A stretch of DNA of 64,000 nucleotides, taken from positions 2,542,001 through 2,606,000 of the forward strand of contig NZ_CP054585.1 in the NCBI RefSeq assembly GCF_003721435.2, in the 5' to 3' direction. The notes beneath the pieces were generated by a model that was not told the origin of the DNA, did no database searches, and worked only from the letters and a program-made list of their open reading frames with translations. The stretch's first letter is position 1. The number at the start of each line of letters is the position of its first letter. Source of the DNA: Halorubrum sp. CBA1229. GTDB taxonomy: Archaea; Halobacteriota; Halobacteria; Halobacteriales; Haloferacaceae. Both the position numbers and the translations under genes were made by a program. This document shows positions 8,572 through 18,321 of the stretch, piece by piece.

Positions 8572-9372
8572 ATGCCATACCGCACGGAGACCGACGTGAG
8601 TCGGCGGACGTACCTGAAGCTGACCGGCGGCGCCAGCGCCGTCGGGCTCTCCGGAGTCGCCGGGTGCCTCGGCGGCGGGAGCGACACCACGATCACGCCC
8701 GGCACCGCGCCCGGGTTCCCGCCGTTCGAGATGCAGGAGGACGGGGAGCTGATCGGGTTCGACATCGATCTGCTGGAGGCCGTCGTCGGCGAGACCGAGT
8801 ACGAGATCGGCGAGTGGGAGACCTTCGAGTTCGACTCGCTCATCCCGGCGCTGACCCAGAACGAGCAGATCGACGTCATCGCGGCCGCCATGACGATCAC
8901 CGAGGACCGCCAGGAGACGATCGCCTTCTCCGATCCCTACTGGGAGTCGGATCAGGCGATTCTCGTGCGCGAGGGCGGCAGCTTCCAGCCCGAGGCGTGG
9001 GAGGACTTCGAGGGCGTCGCGGTCGGCGCGCAGTCGGGGACGACCGGCGCAAATCAGGTGCAGTCGAATCTCGTCGACCCCGGACTCGTCGCCGAGGACG
9101 ACTACCGCACGTACGGGAGCTACGTCCTCGCGGTCGAGGACCTCGAAAACGAGAACATCGACGCCGTCGTCATCGACAATCCCGTCGCCGAGACCTTCGC
9201 GGCCAACCGGGACGTGACGATCGCGTTCATCGAGGAGACCGGCGAGGAGTTCGGCTTCGGCCTCAGACAGGGCGAGTCCGAGCTCCAGTCGGCGCTCAAC
9301 GACGGGCTCGCGACCGTCCGCGACAACGGTGATTACGAGGAGATAACCAACACCTGGTTCGGGCAGGAGTAG
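8572..9372 (+). CDS. Polar amino acid ABC transporter, substrate-binding lipoprotein
   Basis: The 266-residue product begins with a twin-arginine signal (SRRTYLKLTGG) ending in a lipobox (GVAGC, Cys near residue 28), so it is exported folded and lipid-anchored. The mature part is an SBP_bac_3 domain, with FPPFEMQEDGELIGFDIDL, AAAMTITEDRQETIAFSDPY and NENIDAVVIDN. The SDPY and TGAN segments are typical amino acid contacts. It is the first of four genes (binding protein, permease, ATPase, permease). An AT-rich block at 8540-8548 may be the promoter. Confidence 0.92.
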   Translation: MPYRTETDVSRRTYLKLTGGASAVGLSGVAGCLGGGSDTTITPGTAPGFPPFEMQEDGELIGFDIDLLEAVVGETEYEIGEWETFEFDSLIPALTQNEQIDVIAAAMTITEDRQETIAFSDPYWESDQAILVREGGSFQPEAWEDFEGVAVGAQSGTTGANQVQSNLVDPGLVAEDDYRTYGSYVLAVEDLENENIDAVVIDNPVAETFAANRDVTIAFIEETGEEFGFGLRQGESELQSALNDGLATVRDNGDYEEITNTWFGQE

Positions 9373-9373
9373 G

Positions 9374-10171
9374 ATGTCGGTCTCCGGGACGCTCGCGCTC
9401 GTGGCGGCCGAGAGTCTCGACCCTGCGGCTCAAGCCGTGACCGGGACACGACCGGCCGGAATCGCTCCCGCGTTCATCGGCGAGGCCGCAGACTGGGAGT
9501 TCGTCCTCAGGAACGCCGACTACCTCGGCGTCGGCGCCCTGTTGACGATCGGGCTCACCATCGCGTCGATCCTCCTCGGCTTCCTCGTCGGCTTCCCGGC
9601 GGGCGCGATCGAGGTGTACGGCGACGGGTATCTCAAACGAGCCGTCAGCGTCGCGGGCGTCGTTCTCCGGGGGACGCCGATCGTCGTGATCCTCATCGTG
9701 ATGTACTTCGTCGTCGGCGTCCCGCAGATCAACCTCGGGGTCGCGTCGGTCTCCTCGGCGGTCACCGCCGGGATACTCGGCCTCGGCCTCCGCAGCGCCG
9801 CCTACCAGTCGCAGATCTTCCGCGCGGCGCTGTCGAGCGTCGACGCCGGACAGCTGGAGGCCGGCCGGTCCATCGGGCTCTCGCGGTTCGAGGCGGTCCG
9901 GTACGTCGTCGTGCCGCAGGCCCTGCGCCGGTCGATCCCCGGGTTCCAAAACGAGTTCACGATCGTGTTGAAGGACACGAGTATCGTCTTCGCGATCGGG
10001 CTCGCCGAACTGCTGACCCGCGGGTACGACCTGTTCTCGGAGCAGACGACCGCGGTGCTCGAAGTCATCCTCTTTATCAGTGCAATCTACTTCGTCCTCA
10101 CGTTCACGACGAACCGCGCGCTCGACCGCCTCGGCAGCTACTACGCGATCCCGGAGGGTGAGTCGGCGTGA
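9374..10171 (+). CDS. Polar amino acid ABC transporter permease
   Basis: This 265-residue inner-membrane subunit starts one base after the stop of the binding-protein gene. It has five to six helices. The cytoplasmic coupling loop QLEAGRSIGLSRFEAVRYVVVPQALRRSIPGF is the EAA motif of the HisM/GlnP family, and the RGTPIVVILIVMYF segment is typical of the same family. The gene overlaps the ATPase start by four bases. Two permease genes in the cluster imply a heterodimeric channel. Confidence 0.92.
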   Translation: MSVSGTLALVAAESLDPAAQAVTGTRPAGIAPAFIGEAADWEFVLRNADYLGVGALLTIGLTIASILLGFLVGFPAGAIEVYGDGYLKRAVSVAGVVLRGTPIVVILIVMYFVVGVPQINLGVASVSSAVTAGILGLGLRSAAYQSQIFRAALSSVDAGQLEAGRSIGLSRFEAVRYVVVPQALRRSIPGFQNEFTIVLKDTSIVFAIGLAELLTRGYDLFSEQTTAVLEVILFISAIYFVLTFTTNRALDRLGSYYAIPEGESA

Positions 10172-10914
10172 GTGACGGCGACTTCCTCACCGTGTCCGAC
10201 GTCTCGAAGTGGTACGGCGACGAGCAGGTGCTTCACGACGTCTCCTTCGAGATGGACCGCGGCGACGTGACCGTCCTGATCGGCCCGTCCGGCTCCGGCA
10301 AGTCGACGATGCTGCGCTGTGTCAACCGGCTCGCGGAGGCGCAGGAGGGGTCGATCCGGCTCGACGGCGAGGAGGTGCTCTCGCCGGACCTCGACGTCGA
10401 CGACCTCCGCCGGGAGGTCGGCATGGTGTTCCAGGGGTTCAATCTGTTCGCGCACCTCACCGCGCTTAACAACGTCGCGCTCGGTCCCCGTCGGGTCCTC
10501 GGACTCTCGGAGGCCGACGCTCGGGAGCGCGCGGAGGACCAGCTCGACCGCGTCGGCCTCGCCGACCAGCTCGACTCCTACCCCGCGGAGCTGTCCGGGG
10601 GTCAACAGCAGCGAGTCGGTATCGCGCGCGCGCTGGCGATGGAGCCGAAGCTCATGTTATTCGACGAGCCGACGAGCGCCCTGGACCCGGAGCTCATCGG
10701 CGAGGTGTTGGAGGTGATGCACGGGCTCGTCGATGAGGGGATGACGATGCTCGTCGTCACCCACGAGATGAGCTTCGCCCGCGAGGTGGCCGACGAGGTC
10801 GTGTTCCTCGACGAGGGGCACGTCGTCGAGCGGGGGCCGCCGGACCAGCTGTTCGAACGACCGGAGAAGGAGCGGACCGGCCGCTTCCTCGAACGCATCG
10901 CGAGTCACGACTGA
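10168..10914 (+). CDS. Polar amino acid ABC transporter ATP-binding protein (GlnQ type)
   Basis: The 248-residue ATPase starts at GTG 10168, inside the end of the permease gene. It has Walker A GPSGSGKST near residue 37, Q-loop MVFQGFNLF, signature LSGGQQQRVGIARAL, Walker B LMLFDEPTSALD and the H-loop VVTHEM. These are the GlnQ/HisP hallmarks. It powers import of an amino acid bound by the lipoprotein at 8572. The stop overlaps the next start by one base. Confidence 0.94.
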   Translation: MSDGDFLTVSDVSKWYGDEQVLHDVSFEMDRGDVTVLIGPSGSGKSTMLRCVNRLAEAQEGSIRLDGEEVLSPDLDVDDLRREVGMVFQGFNLFAHLTALNNVALGPRRVLGLSEADARERAEDQLDRVGLADQLDSYPAELSGGQQQRVGIARALAMEPKLMLFDEPTSALDPELIGEVLEVMHGLVDEGMTMLVVTHEMSFAREVADEVVFLDEGHVVERGPPDQLFERPEKERTGRFLERIASHD

Positions 10915-11840
10915 TGGCGAGCGCGACGAGACCCACGACAGTCCGCGAGCGCGTGGCCGACTCCGACCGCTCCGTCGGCCGGCTCCTCCTCGTCGCCGCC
11001 GGTGCGCTGTTCTGGAGCTGGCTCGTCGTCAGCTGGGGCAACCGATGGCTCGGCGGGGTCCTCGTGCCGGTCGGCGACCCGCTGGTGTCGGCGGCGGCGG
11101 TCGAGTCGACGCTCGCTGCGCTCCCCGGCCTCGCGGCGTACGCGGCCGACGCCGCGTTCGTGGTCGAACTCACGCCCGAGCTCGCGCGCGGGACGTGGCT
11201 CACCGTCGTGATCACCGCCGTGAGCCTCGTCCTCGGCTTCTTCATGGCCGTCCCGCTGGCGGTGACGCGGGTGTACGGTCGGTTCTCGGCGTGGGTCTCG
11301 CTCGCGTACACGGAGCTGTTGCGCGGCACGCCCCTCTTGGCCCAGCTGTTCGTGCTTTATTACGGACTCAACCTCGCGAGCTACGTCCCGGCCGCGCTTT
11401 CCGGCGTCTTCCCGCGCAACGTGGTGTGGGTGGCTATCGTCGGATTCACGCTCAACGGCGCCGCCTATCAGGCGGAGTACATCCGCGGCGCCATCGAGAG
11501 CGTCGATGAGGGCCAGATCACCGCCGGCCGCGCGATCGGTCTCTCGAAGCTGGAGACGATCTCCTACGTGGTGCTCCCGCAGGGGCTCCGCTACGCGATC
11601 CCCTCGTGGACCAACGAGTTCGTCTACCTGATCAAGTACTCGTCGCTGGCGGCGTTCATCACGGTCCCGGAGCTGTACTACCGGGCCGATCGGATCGCCG
11701 CCGAGACGTTCCGGTACACGCTCATCTTCGTCGTGACCGGCGTGACGTACCTCGCGTTAGTCCTCACCGCCTCGAAGCTGATGGGTCGCGTCGAGGACGC
11801 GGTCGCGATCCCCGGGCTGGGCGCCGATCGGGAGGAGTGA
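10914..11840 (+). CDS. Polar amino acid ABC transporter permease, second subunit
   Basis: The 308-residue permease is the last gene of the importer operon. It has a longer N terminus than its partner, then ELLRGTPLLAQLFVLYYG and the EAA loop QITAGRAIGLSKLETISYVVLPQGLRYAIPSW. The permease order resembles bacterial GltJ/GltK-type transporters. The substrate cannot be assigned; glutamate, glutamine or another polar amino acid is possible. It ends two bases before the convergent alcohol dehydrogenase gene. Confidence 0.92.
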   Translation: MASATRPTTVRERVADSDRSVGRLLLVAAGALFWSWLVVSWGNRWLGGVLVPVGDPLVSAAAVESTLAALPGLAAYAADAAFVVELTPELARGTWLTVVITAVSLVLGFFMAVPLAVTRVYGRFSAWVSLAYTELLRGTPLLAQLFVLYYGLNLASYVPAALSGVFPRNVVWVAIVGFTLNGAAYQAEYIRGAIESVDEGQITAGRAIGLSKLETISYVVLPQGLRYAIPSWTNEFVYLIKYSSLAAFITVPELYYRADRIAAETFRYTLIFVVTGVTYLALVLTASKLMGRVEDAVAIPGLGADREE

Positions 11841-11841
11841 G

Positions 11842-12918
11842 CTACCCCTCGAACTCCGTGATGACCTCGACGCCGTGCACCTCGTACTCGCCCAGCGCGG
11901 CGAGTCGGCCCGAGACGGCCGAGAGCCCGATCTCGTCGCTCACGAGCGCGCCGGGGTCGACGTCGGTCGCCTCGACGAGCGCGAACAGGTCCCCGTAGCT
12001 CGTCGGCGGCATCCCGCGCGAGCCGAGAAAGGACACCTCCCAGCGGGTCATCCAGTCGGTCGGCAGCGACACCTCGCCGCGCTCGGCCTCGGTGGTCAGC
12101 CCCACTTGGACGTGCGTCCCGCGGGGTCGCACGGAGCGGACTGAGTTCCGGCAGGTCTCGGCGATCCCGAGCGCGTCGACGGAGACGTCGGCGCCGCCGT
12201 CTGTGAGGGCTCTGACGCGCTCCGGAACGTCAGTCGCGTCCCCGAGTTCGGTCGGGTTCACGAGCGCGTCGGCGCCGAGGTCGCGCGCGAGCGAGAGCGC
12301 GTCGTCGTCGACGTCGACGGCGACGACCCGGGCGCCGAGCGCGTCGCCGAGCTGGACCGCGGAGAGCCCGACGCCCCCGCAGCCGTGGACGGCGAGCCGG
12401 TCGCCGCCGCCGAGCCCGGCCCGCTCGGCGAGCGCGTGGTATGCGGTCATGTACCGGCAGCCGAGCGCGGCCGCGGCGGTCGCGTCGAGCCACGGCGGCC
12501 GCTCGACGAGGTTGTAATCGGCGTTCGGGACGGCCACCCGTTCCGCGAACGCGCCTGGCGCGTCGGGCTCGAAACCGAGCGCGCGCCCGTCGGCGCAGAC
12601 GTTGCCGGCGCCCCGGCGGCAGTACGGACAGGTGCCGTCGCCGAGCGAGAAGGGGACGACGACGCGGTCGCCGGGCGCGAACCGGTCCACCGACCGCCCG
12701 ACGGCGACCACCTCGCCCGCGGGTTCGTGTCCGAGGACCTGCCCGCGGGGGACGCGGTCGTCCGCCCACTCGCCGTGTCCCATCCAGGCGTGCCAGTCGC
12801 TCCGGCAGACGCCGCAGGCCTCCACCCGAATCACGACCTCGGCCGGTCCGGGCTCGGGGGCGGGCACGTCGCGGACCGCCAGCGGTTCGCCGTACTCGCG
12901 AAGGATCGCCGCGCGCAT
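11842..12918 (-). CDS. Zinc-dependent alcohol dehydrogenase family protein
   Basis: The 358-residue product is a medium-chain dehydrogenase. Catalytic zinc ligands appear in CGVCRSDWHAW and GHEPAGEV (Cys near 37, His near 62). A structural-zinc lobe CPYCRRGAGNVC lies around residues 98-109, and the NAD-binding loop is GCGGVGLSAVQLG near 170. Family members oxidise alcohols or related substrates; the specific substrate is not visible. It converges on the transporter operon. Confidence 0.88.
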   Translation of the reverse strand: MRAAILREYGEPLAVRDVPAPEPGPAEVVIRVEACGVCRSDWHAWMGHGEWADDRVPRGQVLGHEPAGEVVAVGRSVDRFAPGDRVVVPFSLGDGTCPYCRRGAGNVCADGRALGFEPDAPGAFAERVAVPNADYNLVERPPWLDATAAAALGCRYMTAYHALAERAGLGGGDRLAVHGCGGVGLSAVQLGDALGARVVAVDVDDDALSLARDLGADALVNPTELGDATDVPERVRALTDGGADVSVDALGIAETCRNSVRSVRPRGTHVQVGLTTEAERGEVSLPTDWMTRWEVSFLGSRGMPPTSYGDLFALVEATDVDPGALVSDEIGLSAVSGRLAALGEYEVHGVEVITEFEG

Positions 12919-13176
12919 GCCGGGTGGTGGGAACGGAGCGTCGTAAAACCCGCCCGAGATCGAACGGCGGCGATTGAGACCGGATTCAGCCCGTCAGACA
13001 CCTATTTTGTTTGTGATAAAACGAGTCACGGCGCGTACCAGCGGATCGCGCGTCCGACGCGAAACGCTCTTTTCGCCGCCCTTCTGCTTGATTTCATATG
13101 AGCTGGCGTTGATATCGATGGTAAGGCGATTGATAGTTAGGTAAGGTTTAATATCCTACAAGATAGCGGTCTGAAC

Positions 13177-14313
13177 GTGAATTCGCCGATGGAGCGTCGA
13201 CCGGGGGTCGCGTATCGACGGCCAAACGGCGACCCGAGCCGGTTCGTCGTCGAGGCCGGTGGCGAGCCGCGACTGGACGCCGACGCTCTCCCTCAGACCG
13301 ACTGGTTGGAGGCCACGGCGGAAGCGGACCGCGAACGGCTCCGATCGGCGCTCGACGACGGGACAGTCGACGTCACGTACCGGCTCGCGATCGGTGACGA
13401 CCAGACGTGGGTCCGAGAGTGCGGGCGCCGCGACGAGAGCGGCGACGTGGTCGGGTACCTCCTGCCCGCGAGCGAACGCGCCGAGCGCCGGCGCCGGCTG
13501 GAACGGGAGCGAGAGCGGCTGGAGGAATTCGCCAGCGTCGTCTCGCACGACCTCCGGAACCCGCTCTCGGTCGCCGTCGGAAACGTCGAACTGGCGAAGG
13601 AGTTCGAGGGCGAAGCGGCCGACGAACGGCTGGACCGAGCCCACGACGCCCTCGACTGGATGGACGACCTCATCTCGGACCTCCTGACGCTCGCCCGCGA
13701 GGGCCGCTCGGTCGAGGAGACCGCGACGGTCGACCTGCGTTCAGTCGTCGACGCGGCGTGGCGCACGGTGGGATCGGGTCCCGAGGTCGCACTCGTCGTC
13801 GACGGTCCGCTCCCGGCGATCGAATGCGACCGCAGCCGGCTCCGACAGGCGCTGGAGAACCTCTTTCGGAACGCGATCGAACACGGGGCGCCGGGCGACT
13901 GCTCGCCGAGCGAGCTCCCCGGCGACGTCGGTGCGGACGACGACGCCGCACCCGGACCGTTCGCCGACGACGGGAACGGAGACGTCGCGCCTCGGGACGC
14001 GTCGCTCCGGATATTCGTCGGTACCCTTCCCGGCGGGTTCTACGTCGCGGACGACGGTCCCGGGATCGAGCCCTCGGAGCGAGAGGCGGTGTTCGAACCC
14101 GGCCACACGACCGCGGACGACGGCACCGGCTTCGGGCTCGCGATCGTGGAGCGGATCGCCGAGGCCCACGGCTGGTCCGTGTCCGTCACCGAGCGCCGCG
14201 GCGGCGGCGCACGCTTCGAGTTCGAGGGAGTCGACGTCGTCGACGAGGCCGGATCGGCGGAGTCCGACCGAGGAGGCGTCACGTCCGAATCGGGCGGTTC
14301 GCCGACGGAGTAG
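13177..14313 (+). CDS. PAS-like sensor histidine kinase
   Basis: The 378-residue soluble protein has an N-terminal PAS-like region (about 10-95) and a coiled-coil linker rich in Glu and Arg. Its HisKA domain contains SHDLRNPLSVAVGNVEL with the phospho-accepting His. The HATPase domain has the N box ENLFRNAIEHG, G1 ADDGPGIEP and G2 TGFGLAIVERI. The N-to-G1 segment carries a long acidic insertion. It lacks membrane segments, so it probably senses a cytosolic signal. GTG 13177 lies 27 bases after a TTTAATAT block; ATG 13189 is the alternative start. No response regulator is adjacent. Confidence 0.87.
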   Translation: MNSPMERRPGVAYRRPNGDPSRFVVEAGGEPRLDADALPQTDWLEATAEADRERLRSALDDGTVDVTYRLAIGDDQTWVRECGRRDESGDVVGYLLPASERAERRRRLERERERLEEFASVVSHDLRNPLSVAVGNVELAKEFEGEAADERLDRAHDALDWMDDLISDLLTLAREGRSVEETATVDLRSVVDAAWRTVGSGPEVALVVDGPLPAIECDRSRLRQALENLFRNAIEHGAPGDCSPSELPGDVGADDDAAPGPFADDGNGDVAPRDASLRIFVGTLPGGFYVADDGPGIEPSEREAVFEPGHTTADDGTGFGLAIVERIAEAHGWSVSVTERRGGGARFEFEGVDVVDEAGSAESDRGGVTSESGGSPTE

Positions 14314-14349
14314 CGGCGCGGCGCGCGGCGCCCGCGGACGACAGCGGCC

Positions 14350-15855
14350 TCAGACGAAGTCGCTTAGCCCCGCCTGTCCGTCGTCCTCGTCCCCCTCGTC
14401 GCCGGCGTCGTCGGCGACGTCGTCCGCGGTCGCGCCGCCTCCGAGCCCGCCGTTGGCATCGGTGTCGGTCCCGTCCGCGGCCGCGTCACCGTCGGCCGGA
14501 TCCGCGTCGGCGTCGAGCTCCGCTGCCCGCGCGCCGCCGGCGAACGCGCCCTCGGCGTGGTCTTCCATCCGCTCCTCCCGGAGCGCCTGCGCGTCCTCGA
14601 CGACCGACGCGACCTTGTTGGTGGACTCGCCGGAGCCGGTGACGAAGGCGACGCCCGCCTCGTCGAGGTCGTAGGCGGCCGCCATCGCGACCGTCAGCTC
14701 GCGGGGCTTGCAGTGATGGGTGACCGTCTCCAAGAACGGGAGCACCTCGCGGCGCGCGGTCGCGACGCTGCAGCCGCTCGCGGCCGCGATCCGTCCGACC
14801 ACCTCGTCGGCGGTCGCGTCCGAGGAGCCCCAGAACTGCGGGCGGGAGTACCGGGTCCACCCGCCCTTCTCCCCGTCGCGGGCGGCGGCGACCCCGGCGG
14901 CCGCGTTGTCGGTCGCGTAGCGCCAGTAGGTGTAGTTCTGCGTGGCGCGCACGCGGCCCAGCCACACGTCGGCGTTCGCGAGGAAGTCGTACGCCCGGAC
15001 CGCCTCCGCGGGCTCGTACACGTCCAGGACGTTGTTCTCGATCCACTTCGTGAGGTCGTCGGGCGTCTCGTCGACGGCGTACGCCGACTGGAGCGCCTCC
15101 TCCGCCGACTCCTCTTTGAGGACCGTGTCGAGGAACGGAAACAGCCCGAGCGCCTTGTCGCGGTCGCCGGTGACCACGTCTTCGACCGCGATCGAGTCGC
15201 GTCCCTCGGTCGCCGCCTGCAGGTCGTTGATCGCGCCGCGGAGGTCGCCGCGATTTCGCTCGGCGATGCGCTGGAGGGCGTCGGCCTCGAACTCGATCCC
15301 CTCCTTCCGGCAGACGTCCCGAAGGACGGGGACGATGGAGCGCGCGGAGACGTCGCGGAACTCGATCTCCTGGGTGGCGTTGCGGAGCCCCCGCGCCATG
15401 TCGTAGTAGTCGTTGGCGATGAGGACGATGGGCTGACCCGACTCCTTGACGAGCTTCGTGATCGCCGAGGCCCCGCCGCGGTCGTAGTTGCCGTGGATGT
15501 TGTCGGCCTCGTCTAAGATCACGAGCTGGCGGGAGGCCGTGTCGCCGCCGGCCGCGCCGCCCCCTGCCGCGCTCCCGCCGAGGGTCGCGTTGCGGGCGGC
15601 CCGGCCCGCGAAGCGCTCGATAACGTCGGCGGTGCGCTGGTCGGAGGCGTTCAGCTCGACCGTCTCCCACCCCATGTCGTTCGCGAGCGCGTGGGCCGCG
15701 CTCGTCTTCCCGACGCCCGGGCTCCCGTGGAGGACGACGGCCTCGCGGTGGTCGTCCCACGAGCGCGCCCACTCCGCGAACGCGTCGCGGGCCTTGTCGT
15801 TGCCGCGGACCTCCGAGAGGGTGCTCGGGCGGTACTTCTCCGTCCAATCGACCAT
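14350..15855 (-). CDS. rfcL: Replication factor C large subunit
   Basis: The 501-residue clamp-loader subunit begins MVDWTEKYRPSTLSEVRGN. It has Walker A GSPGVGKTSAAHALA near residue 48 and Walker B QLVILDEADNI near 115. An AAA+ lid and collar region follow, then a long acidic Ala/Asp-rich C-terminal tail. The last residues, QAGLSDFV, look like a PCNA-interacting peptide. With the small subunit it loads PCNA onto DNA. The ATG at 15855 is the family start; upstream frame extension lacks similarity. Confidence 0.93.
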   Translation of the reverse strand: MVDWTEKYRPSTLSEVRGNDKARDAFAEWARSWDDHREAVVLHGSPGVGKTSAAHALANDMGWETVELNASDQRTADVIERFAGRAARNATLGGSAAGGGAAGGDTASRQLVILDEADNIHGNYDRGGASAITKLVKESGQPIVLIANDYYDMARGLRNATQEIEFRDVSARSIVPVLRDVCRKEGIEFEADALQRIAERNRGDLRGAINDLQAATEGRDSIAVEDVVTGDRDKALGLFPFLDTVLKEESAEEALQSAYAVDETPDDLTKWIENNVLDVYEPAEAVRAYDFLANADVWLGRVRATQNYTYWRYATDNAAAGVAAARDGEKGGWTRYSRPQFWGSSDATADEVVGRIAAASGCSVATARREVLPFLETVTHHCKPRELTVAMAAAYDLDEAGVAFVTGSGESTNKVASVVEDAQALREERMEDHAEGAFAGGARAAELDADADPADGDAAADGTDTDANGGLGGGATADDVADDAGDEGDEDDGQAGLSDFV

Positions 15856-16054
15856 TACCGGTGGTAGGTCGGTGCGGCGTTTAGTGGTTCCGGAGCGGTA
15901 CGCCGCGGGGTCTCCGAGGCGCCCGGCCCGTGCCGTGTTCCCTCGGTCGGGCTGTGAGTTTCGCCTCGGCGAGGTCGTCGCAAAGACACGGCCGTCCCTG
16001 CGACCGCTGAATCGCACCGCTGTTTTGATTACCTGAGGCGACCATCTCCAGAGA

Positions 16055-16870
16055 ATGACTGACGACAGGCTCGTCGAATGCGAGACAGTCGACGGCGCGG
16101 CGATACTTCGCCTGAACCGTCCGGAGAAGAAAAACGCGCTGAGCGAGGCCCTCGTCGTCGAACTCGCGGACGCGGTGGAAGCCGCCGAGGAGGCCGACGG
16201 GGTTCGGGCAGTCGTGATCACGGGCAACGGGGACGCCTTCTCTTCGGGATACGACCTCTCGGAATCCGGCGGAACGAACGACGGAGGCGTACCAACCGTC
16301 GAGGACGGCATCGCGCGCCAACAACGGGTCCTCCCGCTTTTCACGACGATTCACGAGCTCACGGTGCCGGTAATCGCGGCCGTCAACGGCGCGGCGCTCG
16401 CCGGCGGGAGCGACCTGGCGTTGACTTGTGACATCACGATCGGGAGCGATCGCGCGACGTTCGGTTACCCTGGCGTCCGGATGGGCGGGTTGCCGCTCTC
16501 GTTGATCTACCCCTTCGTCATCGGGATCAAGCACGCCCGAGAGCTGCTGTACACCGGCAAGACGATCGACGCCGAGGAGGCCGAGCGCATCGGCATGGTG
16601 AATCGAACGGTGCCTCACGACGAGCTGATGGACGAGGCGCTGTCTGAGGTCGAGGCGATAAAAAAGACGCCCGGAGCGACCGTCCAGATCACGAAACACA
16701 TGCTCAACGACGTGGTCGAGATGCAGGGCTACCGCCCGGCGGTCAGAAACAGCGGCTATCTCGCGACGCTCTCTCACCAGACCGTTCCCGGACGGAAGTT
16801 CTTCGAAATCCGGGAGGAAGACGGAGTCGGGGCCGCCATCAAGTGGATGAACGAAACGGAAAAGCGATAA
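16055..16870 (+). CDS. Enoyl-CoA hydratase/isomerase family protein
   Basis: The 271-residue crotonase-fold protein has ILRLNRPEKKNALSEALV at the N terminus and the first oxyanion-hole strand AFSSGYDLSE near residue 65. The second oxyanion-hole segment, VNGAALAGGSDLALTCD, lies near 115. The position usually held by the catalytic Glu pair shows GYPGVRMGGLPLS. Family members hydrate or isomerise acyl-CoA substrates. The gene is divergent from rfcL and is the last complete chromosomal gene before the integrated element. Confidence 0.85.
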   Translation: MTDDRLVECETVDGAAILRLNRPEKKNALSEALVVELADAVEAAEEADGVRAVVITGNGDAFSSGYDLSESGGTNDGGVPTVEDGIARQQRVLPLFTTIHELTVPVIAAVNGAALAGGSDLALTCDITIGSDRATFGYPGVRMGGLPLSLIYPFVIGIKHARELLYTGKTIDAEEAERIGMVNRTVPHDELMDEALSEVEAIKKTPGATVQITKHMLNDVVEMQGYRPAVRNSGYLATLSHQTVPGRKFFEIREEDGVGAAIKWMNETEKR

Positions 16871-17081
16871 CGCGACGCCCGATCGTCTCCCCTCGCTGAT
16901 AGCCGCTGGATACTCCACTCCGATCGGAGCCGGTCGGTCACCGCTTCGTCGTATCCGATCTCGGTCAGGGCGGCACCAGCGTTCCGCCGAGTTCCGGCGG
17001 TGGCTCGCGACAATCAGAGGTGAGCCGCTCGGGACGTGCGTGTTAAATGCGCTTTTCGGGCGGTATACGGCTCCAAAATCC

Positions 17082-17121
17082 GATAATGAAAGCCAGCCAG
17101 AATGTTTATGGGACCGCTGAG
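17082..17121 (-). repeat. attL: left attachment-site repeat of the integrated element
   Basis: The 40 bases 17082-17121 match 49647-49686 at 36 of 40 positions. The last 17, TTTATGGGACCGCTGAG, are identical and include the final 13 bases of tRNA-Pro. The mismatches all lie on the tRNA-distal side. This side carries the displaced chromosomal flank. No gene is evident in 16871-17081, apart from a short leftward frame that may be debris. Confidence 0.88.
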
Positions 17122-17175
17122 GACAGCGAGTAGATTCAGAGTGCGGTTCATCCGATTTGGTGGTGTCGTTAAAGT

Positions 17176-18321
17176 TCATTTTTCGTATAGTTTGTCGAGA
17201 TTCTGCCGACGAATCGACATCCGTTTCAGCTTCTCAGGTTGGTCGTAGACGCTGTTCACCAGCTCCACAGAGGTCGCCATCTTCGTCGCAATATCCTCCG
17301 GCGGCCACCCGCGATCGCGATGCCACGTCACCGAGCCCGTCCGCCACTTATGCGGCGACCGGACCGACGGGCACCGAGACTGCTGGCCGTTAACGCGTGC
17401 ATCGCAATCCTGCGGATCGCGGTCGTGCGGACACTCCTTCCCGACCTGGCACGGCTGCGTCAGCTCGTACGCGCGGATCCGAATCCCCGAGAGGCTGATC
17501 CGACCGACTGACTTTTTCGAGGCGAGGAGGGCCTTCCGACCGTACTCGTCCTCACCGTCCGCCCGGAGGAACTGGATGTAGTCACGGAGCACGTCACCGA
17601 GATCCTCCGAGATGTTCACCGGGCGCTCGCCGCTGGCCTTCTTTTTCAGCGGGGTGTCAGTGTCCGGCCGGTGTCGGAAGTAGAGGAACGGGAGCTCGAC
17701 GCCGCCGAGGATCTCCTCCAGGACGGACTCGCCGACGTCGAGGTCCTCCTGGTACCGAAGCCGGTCGAGGTCGTCCTCTTCCAAGTAGACGTCCTCCAGG
17801 TCGAGCGCGCGCAGCGACCCGATCCGGGCGCCGGTCTCCCACAGCAGGAACGCGAGGACGTGGTCGCGACTCGCGTACTCGAACCGGTCGAGGTACGCGA
17901 GGATGTCCTTCGCGCGCTGCGTCGGCAGCTTCTCGCGGTTGATCCGTTCGTCCTTCGAGACCTGTGGGATATCGATTTGACTGGCGACCGCGGGCTCGAC
18001 CGCGTTTGCCCTGATGCCGAACTCCAGGAACTGTCGGATCGTTCCGAGCTGGTTGTTCAGCGTGTTCTTCTGGACGTCACCGCTCGACCGACGCATCGAG
18101 TCGAACCGGAGCAGGTGACGCCCGTTCAGATCGTTCAGGTTCTCGATGCCCTCGTCCTCGAGGAACTCGACGAACGGCCTGACACGGTAGCGATAGCTCT
18201 GGACCGTGCTCTCGGACTTGTCCATCTGCTGGCGCTCCAGCCAGATGTCGAGCGCTTCGCGCGGCGCCATCGGGATCAGCTCCTCACCGCCCGCCGGCGC
18301 CTCGTACTCGTCGTCCCTCAT
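17176..18321 (-). CDS. int: Tyrosine recombinase, integrase of the element
   Basis: The 381-residue protein has an N-terminal SAM-like core-binding domain (about residues 20-110) and a catalytic domain. Catalytic residues are seen as TGARIGSLRALDL (Arg I), a basic loop FRHRPDTDTPLKKKASGE, SPHKWRTGSV (HxxR) and VNSVYDQP (nucleophile Tyr). An insert with CQVGKECPHDRDPQDC and a later C looks metal-binding. The gene ends 55 bases from attL, the usual place for an integrase. It is the last gene of a leftward operon, with its start overlapping the stop of the preceding gene. Confidence 0.93.
   Translation of the reverse strand: MRDDEYEAPAGGEELIPMAPREALDIWLERQQMDKSESTVQSYRYRVRPFVEFLEDEGIENLNDLNGRHLLRFDSMRRSSGDVQKNTLNNQLGTIRQFLEFGIRANAVEPAVASQIDIPQVSKDERINREKLPTQRAKDILAYLDRFEYASRDHVLAFLLWETGARIGSLRALDLEDVYLEEDDLDRLRYQEDLDVGESVLEEILGGVELPFLYFRHRPDTDTPLKKKASGERPVNISEDLGDVLRDYIQFLRADGEDEYGRKALLASKKSVGRISLSGIRIRAYELTQPCQVGKECPHDRDPQDCDARVNGQQSRCPSVRSPHKWRTGSVTWHRDRGWPPEDIATKMATSVELVNSVYDQPEKLKRMSIRRQNLDKLYEK

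Noticed and set aside
16774-17013. Leftward frame before attL as a gene
   Set aside because: It overlaps the end of the enoyl-CoA hydratase gene, has no recognisable domain and no clear promoter; it may be debris.
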